The notes under the pieces are model-generated. The model had not been told where the DNA came from. It saw nothing but the letters and a program-made list of their open reading frames with translations, and searched no databases. The position numbers were made by a program, and so were the translations under genes. A stretch of 64,000 bases of DNA from Thalassospira profundimaris (GTDB lineage: Bacteria > Pseudomonadota > Alphaproteobacteria > Rhodospirillales > Thalassospiraceae): the NCBI RefSeq assembly GCF_003326755.1, contig NZ_JPWH01000020.1, positions 18,296-82,295 on the forward strand, written 5' to 3'. Shown in pieces: positions 26,941-35,336 of the stretch. Each line of letters starts with the position of its first letter. Position 1 is the first letter of the stretch.

Positions 26941-28071
26941 TTAATTCAGTGTCATCTGCGCTTTTAACGGTGCATTATCCACCGCCAGCCGCCGTTTGGC
27001 CATATCCGCCCCGTCAAACACGTAACAATCCTGTTCTGCTGCCGCGACACCAACGGTTTCGCCGTTCTTGATCGCGGTATCCCCCGCAACCCTGACAACA
27101 AAAAGATCGTCCGATCCGGTGCGAACATAAACCAGGCCTGCTTCGCCCAGATGTTCGACCACTTCGACCGTTCCGGTAAACAGCGCCGTGTCCTGATCGG
27201 CAATGCTGCAATGTTCCGGTCTAATGCCCACTGTTACACGATCTGCCGGGGCAAGACCACTGCCATCAACGGGTAACGACACTTCTTTACCGGATTCCAG
27301 TTTAACCGTAACAGAATGTTGCGAAATCTGCGCAACATTAGCCGAAATAAAGTTCATTTTAGGCGAACCGATGAAACCGGCGACAAACAGATTTGCCGGG
27401 TAATGATACAACTCCAGCGGGGTGCCCACCTGTTCCACCCGGCCATCGCGCAACACCACAATTTTATCGGCCATTGTCATGGCCTCCACCTGATCATGCG
27501 TCACATAGATCATGGTGGTGTTCAATTTTTCATGAAGTTTGGCAAGCTCGATCCTCATCTGCACACGCAGGGCGGCATCCAGGTTTGACAGGGGTTCATC
27601 AAACAGAAACACGCGCGGCTTGCGCACAATCGCCCGGCCAATTGCCACGCGCTGGCGCTGCCCGCCCGAAAGCTCCTTGGGCTTGCGGTCCAGAAGGTTT
27701 TCCAGTTGCAGGGTTTTGGCCGCCGCCATCACCCGTGCCTTTTGTTCATCCTTGCTGTGTTTTGCCAAATCCAGGCCAAAGGCCATGTTTTCAAACACAC
27801 TCATATGCGGATACAGCGCATAGGACTGAAACACCATCGCCACACCGCGTTCCTTGGGCGCGATGTCATTAACCACATCTCCGCCAATCGACAGCTCGCC
27901 ATCGGTAATGTCTTCCAGCCCGGCAATCAGCCGCAAAAGCGTTGACTTGCCACAGCCCGACGGGCCGACAAACACGCAAAATTCGCCATCCCGAATATCA
28001 AGATCAACCCCGTGAATGGTTTCCACCGGCCCAAACCGTTTACGGACCTGCTTTAGAACCACATTTGCCAT
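26941..28071 (-). CDS. aglK: Alpha-glucoside ABC transporter ATP-binding protein (MalK/UgpC type)
   Basis: A 376-residue ABC ATPase of the CUT1 sugar family. Walker [10 protein letters not shown], signature LSGGQRQR, Walker B VFLFDEPLSNLD and the C-terminal TOBE region (VGIRPEHCS) are present. The start 28071 (MANVVLKQVRKRFG) has a gggagga site. It energises the AglF/AglG permease. Its position behind aglA, aglG, aglF and aglE gives the substrate class: alpha-glucosides such as maltose, trehalose or sucrose. Confidence 0.93.
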   Translation of the reverse strand: MANVVLKQVRKRFGPVETIHGVDLDIRDGEFCVFVGPSGCGKSTLLRLIAGLEDITDGELSIGGDVVNDIAPKERGVAMVFQSYALYPHMSVFENMAFGLDLAKHSKDEQKARVMAAAKTLQLENLLDRKPKELSGGQRQRVAIGRAIVRKPRVFLFDEPLSNLDAALRVQMRIELAKLHEKLNTTMIYVTHDQVEAMTMADKIVVLRDGRVEQVGTPLELYHYPANLFVAGFIGSPKMNFISANVAQISQHSVTVKLESGKEVSLPVDGSGLAPADRVTVGIRPEHCSIADQDTALFTGTVEVVEHLGEAGLVYVRTGSDDLFVVRVAGDTAIKNGETVGVAAAEQDCYVFDGADMAKRRLAVDNAPLKAQMTLN

Positions 28072-28104
28072 TGGTCTTCCTCCCACCTTTTGTTGTCAGG
28101 ACCG

Positions 28105-29736
28105 TCAGATCGTTCCGAAATAAAAACCCCAGCCCGGCAAAGACAGGCTGTCACCCGAGACTGAACCGGTATTCAGCGGGCAATTTCCCTGTGATTTCCC
28201 CGGCAGCGTGATTGTCACCGGATCGGGCGTAACATTGAAAACACAGATTGTGCGGACAATGCCGGCCAGGCGGGTAAAGGCGATCACCGCATCATCGATA
28301 TGCTCCAGCATTTCGATATCACCCTGGATGATTTCCGGGTGGGTTTTGCGCCATGCCAGCAGGTTTTTGTAGAAATTGCGCAGGGAATCAGGGTCTTCAA
28401 CCTGGCTTGCCACCGACAGCGCACTATGTTCCTGCGGGACCGGCAACCAGGGCTGATCAGACGTGGTAAAACCACCATGCGCCACATTGGCATTGTGCCA
28501 CGGCATCGGGGTGCGGCAGCCATCGCGCCCCTTGAATTCCGGCCACATTTCAATCCCGTAGGGGTCCTGCAGCAATTCATAGGGCACAATGGCCTCTTCC
28601 AGGCCCAGTTCCTCGCCCTGATAAATGCACGGCGTGCCACGCAAGGTGGTATAAAGGGCCGGGATCATGCGCAGGCGGGCATCATTGTCGCCGCCCTTAT
28701 CCTTGCCCCAGCGCGAGGCAACCCGCACAAAATCGTGGTTGCTGACCGCCCAGCACGGCCAGCCATCGCCCAGTTCGCGAAACACATCCACCAGCATACC
28801 GCGTACAAGGCCAGCTTCCAGCGGACTTTCCAGAAGGTTGATGGTATAGGCCATATGCAGCTTGTCGCCACCGGCGGTATATTCCGCCATTGTCGCCAGC
28901 GAATTATCCGACCCGATTTCACCCACCGTCGTGCTGCCGGGATATTTATCCAGCACCGCACGCAGCTTTTTCAAAAACGCCAGGTTTTCCGGCCGGGTTT
29001 TATCATAAACGTGCATCTGGCGGGTATAGGGGTTTTCCTTGGGCGCGCCTTCGGGGCGGTGCGTGCCGGGCACCCAGGGCGGATTATCGCGCAGTTGTTT
29101 ATCATGGACATAAAAATTGGCGGTATCCAGCCGGAAGCCATCCACCCCGCGCCGCAACCAGAATTCCACATCCTCAAGCAATTGCTGCTGAACATCGGGG
29201 TTGTGGAAGTTCAAATCCGGCTGGCTGACCAGAAAGTTGTGCATGTAATATTGCTGGCGGGTGGTATCGAATTTCCAGGCAGACCCGCCAAAAATCGACA
29301 GCCAGTTATTGGGCGGGGTGCCATCGGGCTTGGGATCGGCCCAGACATACCAGTCCGCTTTCGGATTATCGCGCGAGGAGCGGCTTTCGCGAAACCACGG
29401 ATGCGCATCCGAACTGTGCGACAGCACCTGGTCAATTGTCACCCGCAGGCCCAGCGCATGGGCCTTTTCCAGCAGATGATCAAAATCATCGAGCGTGCCA
29501 AACATCGGGTCAACATCGCGGTAATTGGCAACGTCGTAGCCAAAATCCTTCATCGGCGAGGTAAAAAACGGCGAAAGCCAGATCCCGTCCACGCCAAGGT
29601 CGGCGATATAGTCCAGTTTCTGGGTAATCCCGGGTAAATCGCCAATGCCATCGCCATTGGAATCAAAAAAGCTGCGCGGATAAACCTGGTAAAGAACACC
29701 ACCACGCCACCAGTCGAGATCGCCACCTAATGCCAT
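28105..29736 (-). CDS. aglA: Alpha-glucosidase, GH13
   Basis: A 543-residue cytoplasmic GH13 enzyme. It starts with the typical WWRGGVLYQVYPRSF; catalytic residues are in GVDGFRLDTANF (nucleophile Asp), STTVGEIGS (acid Glu) and AVSNHDFVR (third carboxylate). There is no signal peptide. It releases glucose from imported alpha-glucosides; exact linkage preference cannot be read. It lies inside the agl transporter operon. Confidence 0.94.
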   Translation of the reverse strand: MALGGDLDWWRGGVLYQVYPRSFFDSNGDGIGDLPGITQKLDYIADLGVDGIWLSPFFTSPMKDFGYDVANYRDVDPMFGTLDDFDHLLEKAHALGLRVTIDQVLSHSSDAHPWFRESRSSRDNPKADWYVWADPKPDGTPPNNWLSIFGGSAWKFDTTRQQYYMHNFLVSQPDLNFHNPDVQQQLLEDVEFWLRRGVDGFRLDTANFYVHDKQLRDNPPWVPGTHRPEGAPKENPYTRQMHVYDKTRPENLAFLKKLRAVLDKYPGSTTVGEIGSDNSLATMAEYTAGGDKLHMAYTINLLESPLEAGLVRGMLVDVFRELGDGWPCWAVSNHDFVRVASRWGKDKGGDNDARLRMIPALYTTLRGTPCIYQGEELGLEEAIVPYELLQDPYGIEMWPEFKGRDGCRTPMPWHNANVAHGGFTTSDQPWLPVPQEHSALSVASQVEDPDSLRNFYKNLLAWRKTHPEIIQGDIEMLEHIDDAVIAFTRLAGIVRTICVFNVTPDPVTITLPGKSQGNCPLNTGSVSGDSLSLPGWGFYFGTI

Positions 29737-29857
29737 CTTGGAACATCCTGAAATTTGTTTGTCGTCGTTTGCCGGTCGAAAAACACCGGACCCTGTCCTG
29801 TTTTCCGACCGGATATGATCATCACGGGTAAAAAGGCATCTTTTTGACGCCCGCGGC

Positions 29858-30697
29858 CTAGCCCTTCACGGCCCCCGCCGTCAGCCCCGAAACGATGCGG
29901 CGCTGGAAAATCAGCACCAGCACAATCAGCGGCAAAGTCACAATCACCGATGCCGCCATGATATTGCCCCAGGGCATTTCATGCTGGCTGGCCCCGGAAA
30001 TAAGGGCAATGGCAACCGGCACGGTGCGTTTGTCGTCGGTCAGAGTAAAGGTCAGGGCAAACAGAAATTCATTCCACGCCGCAATAAAAGCCAAAAGCCC
30101 CGTTGTCACCATTGCCGGCCACATCACGGGCAAAAACACCCGGCGAATAATGATCCAGGGCGATGCCCCGTCCATCACGGCGGCTTCTTCCAGCTCGCGG
30201 GGCAATTCGCGCATAAAGGCGGTTAACACCCACACGGTAAATGGCAGGGTTAACATCATGTAAGAAATCGCCAAGCCAAACATGTTGTTATAAAGCCCGA
30301 CACCCCGGATCAGTTCGAACATCCCCGACAGCACCGCCACCTGCGGAAACATCGAAACCGACAGAATGGTCAGTAACAGCAGGCCACGCCCGGCAAATTT
30401 CACCCGTGCCAGCGCATAGGATGCCGTGACCCCCAACAGCAGTGACAGGGCAACCACCATGAAGCTGACAAAGACCGAGTTGAAAATATTATGGCCAAAG
30501 GCCTGCCCCTTAAACACCGAGATATAATTTGCAAGCGTCACACTTTCGGGCAGGTAATTGACCTGAAACAGGCCGGAACCACTCTCAAACGAGGTCAGAA
30601 TGGCATAGTAAAACGGGAAAACGGCAAACAGAACAATCACCGTCACCAACAGCCAGAACCCGGCCTTAGGCAATATTTTGCGCAATTTCGTGTTCAT
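29858..30697 (-). CDS. aglG: Alpha-glucoside ABC transporter permease (MalG type)
   Basis: A 279-residue permease with six helices. The EAA loop (ELPRELEEAAVMDGASPWIIIRRVFLP) contacts AglK. The start 30697 (MNTKLRKILPKAG) has gggagg eight bases upstream, placing it one base after the aglF stop. It forms the channel with AglF. Confidence 0.94.
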   Translation of the reverse strand: MNTKLRKILPKAGFWLLVTVIVLFAVFPFYYAILTSFESGSGLFQVNYLPESVTLANYISVFKGQAFGHNIFNSVFVSFMVVALSLLLGVTASYALARVKFAGRGLLLLTILSVSMFPQVAVLSGMFELIRGVGLYNNMFGLAISYMMLTLPFTVWVLTAFMRELPRELEEAAVMDGASPWIIIRRVFLPVMWPAMVTTGLLAFIAAWNEFLFALTFTLTDDKRTVPVAIALISGASQHEMPWGNIMAASVIVTLPLIVLVLIFQRRIVSGLTAGAVKG

Positions 30698-30698
30698 G

Positions 30699-31622
30699 TT
30701 AATGCCCTCCCTCGTCCAGGCGGACACGCCCGATCATGATATAGGCCATGATGCAAAAGGCGATTACGATAAACAAAAGGGTTGATGCCGCCGATCCATA
30801 CCCGACTTCCTGAAAATCCACCAATTGCTGTCGGGCATAGACCGACATGGTGGTGGTTTGCGGGTTGTTGGGGGTTAATACGTAAATCACGTCAAACACA
30901 CGCAGGGCATCAAGGGCACGGAAAATAACCGCCACCATCACGGCCGGTTTGATCAGGGGCAACGTTACCTTGAAAAACACCCGCACCGGGTGAATGCCAT
31001 CCACCTTGGCGGCCTCGTAACAATCGCCGGGCAGCATTTGCAATGCAGCCAAAATCAGCAGAGCCATAAACGGCGTGGTTTTCCAGACATCCACCAGGAT
31101 CACCGCACTCATGGCCCATTCGGGGCTGGATGTCCAGGCAATGGGCGTAGAGAGAATGCCCAGCTTCATCAGCATGTCGTTGATAATGCCAAACTGGTCA
31201 TTGAGCATCCAGTTCCACATCCGCGCCGACACAATGGTGGGAATGGCCCAGGGAATAAGCACGGCAGCCCGCACCAGCGCACGGCCCCGGAAGTTCTGGT
31301 TTAAAACCAGGGCCACAATCATGCCCAGTGCCGTTTCCAGCGACACCGAAATCACACTGAAAAACAGCGTGTTCCACACGGCCTGCCACCAGGCGGGGTC
31401 GGTCAGAAGGCCATACGTTTCCCCGTCATAAACGGCATAGAAATTTTCAATGCCGATAAAATGATAGGTGGAAAGGTCCGACAGGCTGGCATCGGTAAAA
31501 CCGAAATAAAACGTGCGAAGCAGCGGCCAACCCGCCACCGCCGCCAGAATAGCCAGCATCGGGGCGAGAAAAATCCACGCGGAACGCCGTCTGGCTCGCG
31601 TCAAAGACGAAGCTTGCGCCAT
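30699..31622 (-). CDS. aglF: Alpha-glucoside ABC transporter permease (MalF type)
   Basis: A 307-residue permease with an N-terminal helix (SAWIFLAPMLAILAAVAGWPLL) and the EAA loop LPGDCYEAAKVDGIHPVRVF. Partner of AglG in the CUT1 importer. It lies 168 bases after the binding-protein gene, so a processing or partial termination site may lie between them. Confidence 0.94.
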   Translation of the reverse strand: MAQASSLTRARRRSAWIFLAPMLAILAAVAGWPLLRTFYFGFTDASLSDLSTYHFIGIENFYAVYDGETYGLLTDPAWWQAVWNTLFFSVISVSLETALGMIVALVLNQNFRGRALVRAAVLIPWAIPTIVSARMWNWMLNDQFGIINDMLMKLGILSTPIAWTSSPEWAMSAVILVDVWKTTPFMALLILAALQMLPGDCYEAAKVDGIHPVRVFFKVTLPLIKPAVMVAVIFRALDALRVFDVIYVLTPNNPQTTTMSVYARQQLVDFQEVGYGSAASTLLFIVIAFCIMAYIMIGRVRLDEGGH

Positions 31623-31790
31623 GACAAATGCTCTTGGTTAAAAAGGCGCCCTGCCCGGCAGGGCTGCCTTTGGTGTGCCATCACCACAGGAATGGCCCGT
31701 GATCATTTCAAAGGACGGAAGAATGAATGCCTGGATGGCATGTTGCGCGCTTTTGCAATCTGCCGCGCAACATGACCATCCAAAATGCTG

Positions 31791-33065
31791 TTACCAGCCC
31801 GAACGCTTGGTCCGTTTAAGCTGGCGTTCCAGCCCGGAAAGCGCCTGATCAGCCGTTTGCACGCCCGAAAGGGTGGTATGCACCGCGTCCCAGAAATCGC
31901 TGGAAACCTTGTTATATTTGGTCCCTGTTGCCGTTGACGGGCGCGGCACCGCATGGGTGAAGGTTTCATAGAGATCGCCAAAGAACGGGTTGGCTGCCAA
32001 AACATCCTTATCTTTGTAAAGGGCGGCAATCGTCGGGTTATAGGCCCCTTCAATCGCCCGGCGTTTCTGTTCGTCATACGAGGTCAGATATTTGACCAGA
32101 TCGGCGGCCAGTTCCGGGTTTTTGGAATATTTTGATACCGACAATTGCCAACCGCCCAGGGTGGCTGCGGACTGACCGTCTTCACCGCCCTTGGGCAGCG
32201 GGGCGACACCGACTTTCCCCTTCACCGGGCTGTCGGCGGAATTTGCCAGCGCCCAGGCATAGGGCCAGTTGCGCATGAAAACCGAATTGCCCGACTGGAA
32301 AACGCCCCGGGCCCCTTCCTCGTCATAGCCCAGCACCCCATCCGGCGCGATGGTGCCAATCCAGCCTGCCGCAGTTGTCAGGGCCTCTTTGGCCTTGTCA
32401 TTATTAATGGAAATATCGCCGTTCGGCTCAACAATCGTACCACCACCATAGGAGGCGACCCATTCCAGCGCGTTACAGGTCAGCCCTTCATAGGCGCGGC
32501 CCTGGAACACATAGCCCCACATCTTGTCGTTGCCGTCCTTGCGTTCGCCTTCTTCAATCTTTTGCGCAGTCTGGGTTAATTGCGCCCAGGTTTCAGGAAC
32601 TTTCTCGCCATATTTTTCCAGCAAATCCTTGCGGTAATACAAAACACCGGCATCGGTAAACCAGGGCATCGCCACCAGGCGGCCATCTACCGTGTTGTTG
32701 GCGATAATCGGCTGGAAATGTTCCTTGGCTTCATCGCCCATATATTTGTTCAAATCGACGAAATGATTGCCCAAAATACCCGGCCAAATCACGTCGATCT
32801 GGTAAATATCCACATCCGATGACCCGGCGGCCAGCATTTGCTGATAAACAGCCAGCCGTTCGGTCGAGGAATTGGGCGTTGAAATCACATCAACTTCGTT
32901 GCCGGTTTTTTTGGCCCAGGCATCAACACCTTCCTTGCACAGGGCCAGTTCCTGGCCAACCGCACCGCACGAAATGGCCAGCTTGGCCGCCTGTGCCGGA
33001 ACCGCCATGACAAAAACCGCACCAGCCACACTGGCGCCTGCAAGCAACTTCTGGATCAGGGTCAT
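31791..33065 (-). CDS. aglE: Alpha-glucoside ABC transporter substrate-binding protein
   Basis: A 424-residue periplasmic binding protein of the CUT1 family with a signal peptide (LLAGASVAGAVFVMAVPAQA). It has the family pattern YQIDVIWPGILG and aromatic residues in MPWFTDAGVLYYRKDLL. It delivers alpha-glucosides to AglFG. It heads the minus-strand train aglE-F-G-A-K-zwf-pgl-edd-glk-eda and is divergent from an AraC gene, its likely regulator. Confidence 0.94.
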   Translation of the reverse strand: MTLIQKLLAGASVAGAVFVMAVPAQAAKLAISCGAVGQELALCKEGVDAWAKKTGNEVDVISTPNSSTERLAVYQQMLAAGSSDVDIYQIDVIWPGILGNHFVDLNKYMGDEAKEHFQPIIANNTVDGRLVAMPWFTDAGVLYYRKDLLEKYGEKVPETWAQLTQTAQKIEEGERKDGNDKMWGYVFQGRAYEGLTCNALEWVASYGGGTIVEPNGDISINNDKAKEALTTAAGWIGTIAPDGVLGYDEEGARGVFQSGNSVFMRNWPYAWALANSADSPVKGKVGVAPLPKGGEDGQSAATLGGWQLSVSKYSKNPELAADLVKYLTSYDEQKRRAIEGAYNPTIAALYKDKDVLAANPFFGDLYETFTHAVPRPSTATGTKYNKVSSDFWDAVHTTLSGVQTADQALSGLERQLKRTKRSGW

Positions 33066-33255
33066 TCAATCCTCCCTATTGATGGTTTTCGGTTTTCCCG
33101 GGCAGATTGCCTGTTATTGGCTTTGCCCTTATTGATCCGGATATTTTTGCGCAAACCGGTTCGGGGTGTTTCCGCCAGGCGGGGAATGTCTTTGTGTTTC
33201 CAGCAACACCCGATGCAAAAAGGATACGCCGCTTACGGCCTTTTCAAAGTGTCAT

Positions 33256-33269
33256 ATCCTTTAAAGGAT
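33256..33269. promoter_or_regulatory. Palindrome between aglE and the AraC gene
   Basis: atcctttaaaggat is a perfect 14-bp palindrome in the divergent intergenic region, 43 bp upstream of the AraC gene. It may be part of the AraC operator or of another sugar-responsive site. The factor is unknown. Confidence 0.45.
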
Positions 33270-33311
33270 GATACTATTCTGCAAAAGATCATCCAAAACC
33301 GGGAGAACCCA

Positions 33312-34304
33312 ATGCGCATCATCCAGGAACGCATCACCAACCCAGAAGGATATTCGTGGGGATATTTCCACTATGTCTGGGATGATTTTCGCTGTAACTG
33401 GCACCAGCACCCGGAATACGAACTGACCCTGACCTTAAATGCCAAAGGCAGTCGCCTGATTGGCGATCACCGGCAGTCCTTTGACGGGGTGGATTTTGCG
33501 ATGGTCGGCCCGAACCTGCCCCATTTGTGGGAATGTCAGCGCCTTTCAACCGACAAACAGATCGAGGTTTATGTTCTATGGCTTTCCCAGGAATGGGTGG
33601 AAAACCTGACCCGCGATTTTGTTGAATTTGCCGACCTGTATGCCCTGTTCGAGCAGGCAAGGCGCGGCCAGTCCTTCACGCCCGAGGCTGTGCAAAAAGT
33701 GCTGGCGATCGCACCGGAACTGGACGATGCCGCTCCGCGCAAACGCTTTATGCTGATTATCGAAATTCTTGAAATTCTGCTCAATGGCATTGACGGACCG
33801 CTGGCATCGGCATCCTTTGGCAATGATACAGCAGGAAATAGTGATTCGCTGCGTGTCGATCGGGCCATTGCCTTTATCCATGCCCATCATGCCGAACCCT
33901 TGCGGGTTTCAACCCTTGCCAATGTCGCAGGCGTCAGCGAAAGCAGCTTTTACCGGCTGTTTAAACGCTATACCGGGCGCAGCGTGGTGGAATATCTCAA
34001 CGAATACCGCATTTCACGCGCCTGCGTGCAGCTATCGCGCACCGACTGGCCGATCTATCGCATTGCCGAATTTAACGGCTTTAGCAATCTGTCCAATTTC
34101 AATCGCCGTTTTCGCCAGTATCGCGGCAAATCGGCGCGGGATTATCGCGACAATATTCGCATTCACGGCCAGTTCCCGGATTATCCGCCCATGCCCGATG
34201 CCCGCATCGGTGCTGTTCCCGCCCGCCCGCTGCCCAGCGAAACCGACGGTGTTTCTTTTGGTCGCTGTGTCGGGCTAAAGGGTGTGCCCGCCGAGGTCGT
34301 TTAA
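33312..34304 (+). CDS. AraC family transcriptional regulator
   Basis: A 330-residue regulator. The start at 33312 (MRIIQERITNPEGYSWGYFHY) follows gggag by six bases. The N-terminal cupin part (HQHPEYELTLTLNAKG; PNLPHLWE) should sense a sugar or derivative. The C-terminal two-HTH AraC domain (about 190-290) includes VSTLANVAGVSESSFYRLFKRYTGRS and ISRACVQLSRTDWPIYRIAEFNGFSNLSNFNRRF. It is divergent from aglE and probably controls the alpha-glucoside/Entner-Doudoroff train. Confidence 0.9.
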   Translation: MRIIQERITNPEGYSWGYFHYVWDDFRCNWHQHPEYELTLTLNAKGSRLIGDHRQSFDGVDFAMVGPNLPHLWECQRLSTDKQIEVYVLWLSQEWVENLTRDFVEFADLYALFEQARRGQSFTPEAVQKVLAIAPELDDAAPRKRFMLIIEILEILLNGIDGPLASASFGNDTAGNSDSLRVDRAIAFIHAHHAEPLRVSTLANVAGVSESSFYRLFKRYTGRSVVEYLNEYRISRACVQLSRTDWPIYRIAEFNGFSNLSNFNRRFRQYRGKSARDYRDNIRIHGQFPDYPPMPDARIGAVPARPLPSETDGVSFGRCVGLKGVPAEVV

Positions 34305-34306
34305 CC

Positions 34307-34420
34307 CGCAACCGCTTTTATCAGGGCTGCGGCTTTGAAGTGACCGACAGGGACGACCTTGATACCTGTTATATCTGGCATCCCCGGCCATCCGGGAAAG
34401 GCGACCTTCGCACATCCTGA
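34307..34420 (+). pseudogene. Possible GNAT acetyltransferase C-terminal remnant
   Basis: Just after the AraC stop, in another frame, codons read RNRFYQGCGFEVTDRDDLD then TCYIWHP and a stop at 34418-34420. The pattern N-x-FY-x-x-CGF is the C-terminal signature of GNAT acetyltransferases. No start or catalytic part exists upstream in that frame, so this would be a 37-codon leftover of a deleted gene. Short length limits confidence. Confidence 0.4.
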
Positions 34421-34470
34421 CCACAGGTAAAAAGCCCGAGTCTTTCGTCAAATGCGTTCTTATTGAGGCA

Positions 34471-34588
34471 GAACAAACAAGAACAAAGCAAAAACGAAAT
34501 TTAAAAAATTCATTATAATCAATAATTTAATAGGAAATCGGTATTTTGTTCCGATTTTGTTCTTGATGGAACAAAATTAGAACAATAC
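34471..34588. promoter_or_regulatory. Array of GAACAAA-type sites with a TATAAT box
   Basis: Two direct copies, gaacaaacaa and gaacaaagca (34471, 34481; 10 bp apart), are followed by a symmetric set. attttgttc occurs at 34543 and 34554 (11 bp apart), then gaacaaaat at 34569 and gaacaatac at 34580 (11 bp apart), facing the opposite way. A perfect TATAAT lies at 34514-34519 between the two groups, without a good -35. Helically phased half-sites suggest a cooperatively bound activator or repressor of the small gene at 34622. Confidence 0.6.
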
Positions 34589-34621
34589 AGTGACTTCAGA
34601 CAGATCAAGGAGGTCACAGCC

Positions 34622-34753
34622 ATGATGAAACTGCTTCAGAATCCCCGTCGCCTTAACGATGTTTGCAGCACTGTCGCCGTTGTCGGCAGTACCGGATTTT
34701 TCCTTTTCGTTATTGCCCTGGGCATGGCCCAAACCCTTCGTGGTCTGATCTGA
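34622..34753 (+). CDS. Small membrane protein, 43 residues
   Basis: ATGATGAAACTGCTTCAG opens a 43-residue frame after a near-perfect aaggagg site eight bases away. The product has a basic start (MMKLLQNPRRLND), one long hydrophobic helix (VCSTVAVVGSTGFFLFVIAL) and a short basic end (TLRGLI). The ribosome site, single helix and phased array upstream support a real gene. I do not recognise a family. Either ATG could be used. Confidence 0.65.
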   Translation: MMKLLQNPRRLNDVCSTVAVVGSTGFFLFVIALGMAQTLRGLI

Positions 34754-34770
34754 CTTGACCTTCTTCAAGT

Positions 34771-34856
34771 TTTGAACGGGACGGCTTCCCATACCCGGCC
34801 CTGGACAACCCCGCACCCAGTCCCCGTCCAGTGTCGTTCCGCCCGTCCCGTTCAAA
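34771..34856 (+). ncRNA. Nested hairpin, candidate structured RNA or 3' UTR element
   Basis: Perfect 14-base arms, tttgaacgggacgg (34771-34784) and ccgtcccgttcaaa (34843-34856), enclose an inner stem ctggac/gtccag (34801-34831). It lies just after the small membrane-protein gene and before a strong terminator. It could be a processed sRNA or a 3' UTR fold. No known RNA family is recognised. Confidence 0.5.
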
Positions 34857-34877
34857 TCCATACAACCGCGCAACTCG

Positions 34878-34913
34878 CACCGCTGTCCGTCCCCACGGCA
34901 GCGGTGTTTTTTT
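34878..34913 (+). terminator. Strong terminator of the small-gene transcript
   Basis: caccgctg / cagcggtg, with an inner ccgt/acgg extension, is followed by seven Ts. It is the likely end of the unit starting near 34526. Confidence 0.85.
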
Positions 34914-35094
34914 GCCATTTCTCTCACACGTATCGTGCACCTTTTTGTGTTTGCAGCGTTAACATAATAATTGTGGCATCTGTTTTCGCAACGCGTCAAA
35001 ACGGCAAGCAGCCTGCCATCAGGGCCGAGTCACAATTTTAACGCCACCAGAAGCAAAGGGAGACAAACCGGAAAAAAGCAGATTAAAACTTATA

Positions 35095-35105
35095 TTGCAT
35101 TGCAA
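35095..35105. promoter_or_regulatory. TTGCATTGCAA palindrome upstream of phaZ
   Basis: An 11-bp palindrome, with a partial inverted copy ttttgcagtgc (read on the minus strand) about 20 bp downstream, about 230 bp before phaZ. TGCA-rich palindromes are typical of PhaR operators in alphaproteobacteria. Weak, motif-only evidence. Confidence 0.35.
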
Positions 35106-35336
35106 CAACTTACGCCGCACTGCAAAAATTCACTCGACATCACGCCAAATATTCGTTTGAATCAGTGACAACAGCCGTAAATTCGTCATACGTTATGACC
35201 AATAACGTTTTGAATGACACCAATCCGAAACAAAACAATTGAATTGTGGCTGGCAAAACCACAACTGACATACAGGGATTGAACGGCCAGAATTTCCCGA
35301 AATTTTAATAACACCCTGGCCGGGGAGTGAGATTGA

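Larger units (their letters stand above)
34421..35336. other. Region without long genes: repeat array, small gene, structured RNA, phaZ promoter
   Basis: About 900 bp. In order: GAACAAA-type sites (34471-34588), a 43-codon gene (34622-34753), a nested hairpin (34771-34856), a terminator (34878-34913), and an AT-rich phaZ upstream region with a TTGCATTGCAA palindrome. Parts are described separately. Confidence 0.6.

Noticed and set aside
28300..29637. A 445-codon open frame antisense to aglA
   Set aside because: Shadow of the GH13 gene, whose catalytic motifs are all in place.
34577..34999. A minus-strand 140-codon frame across the structured region
   Set aside because: It has no protein features, and it is antisense to the small gene and terminator.
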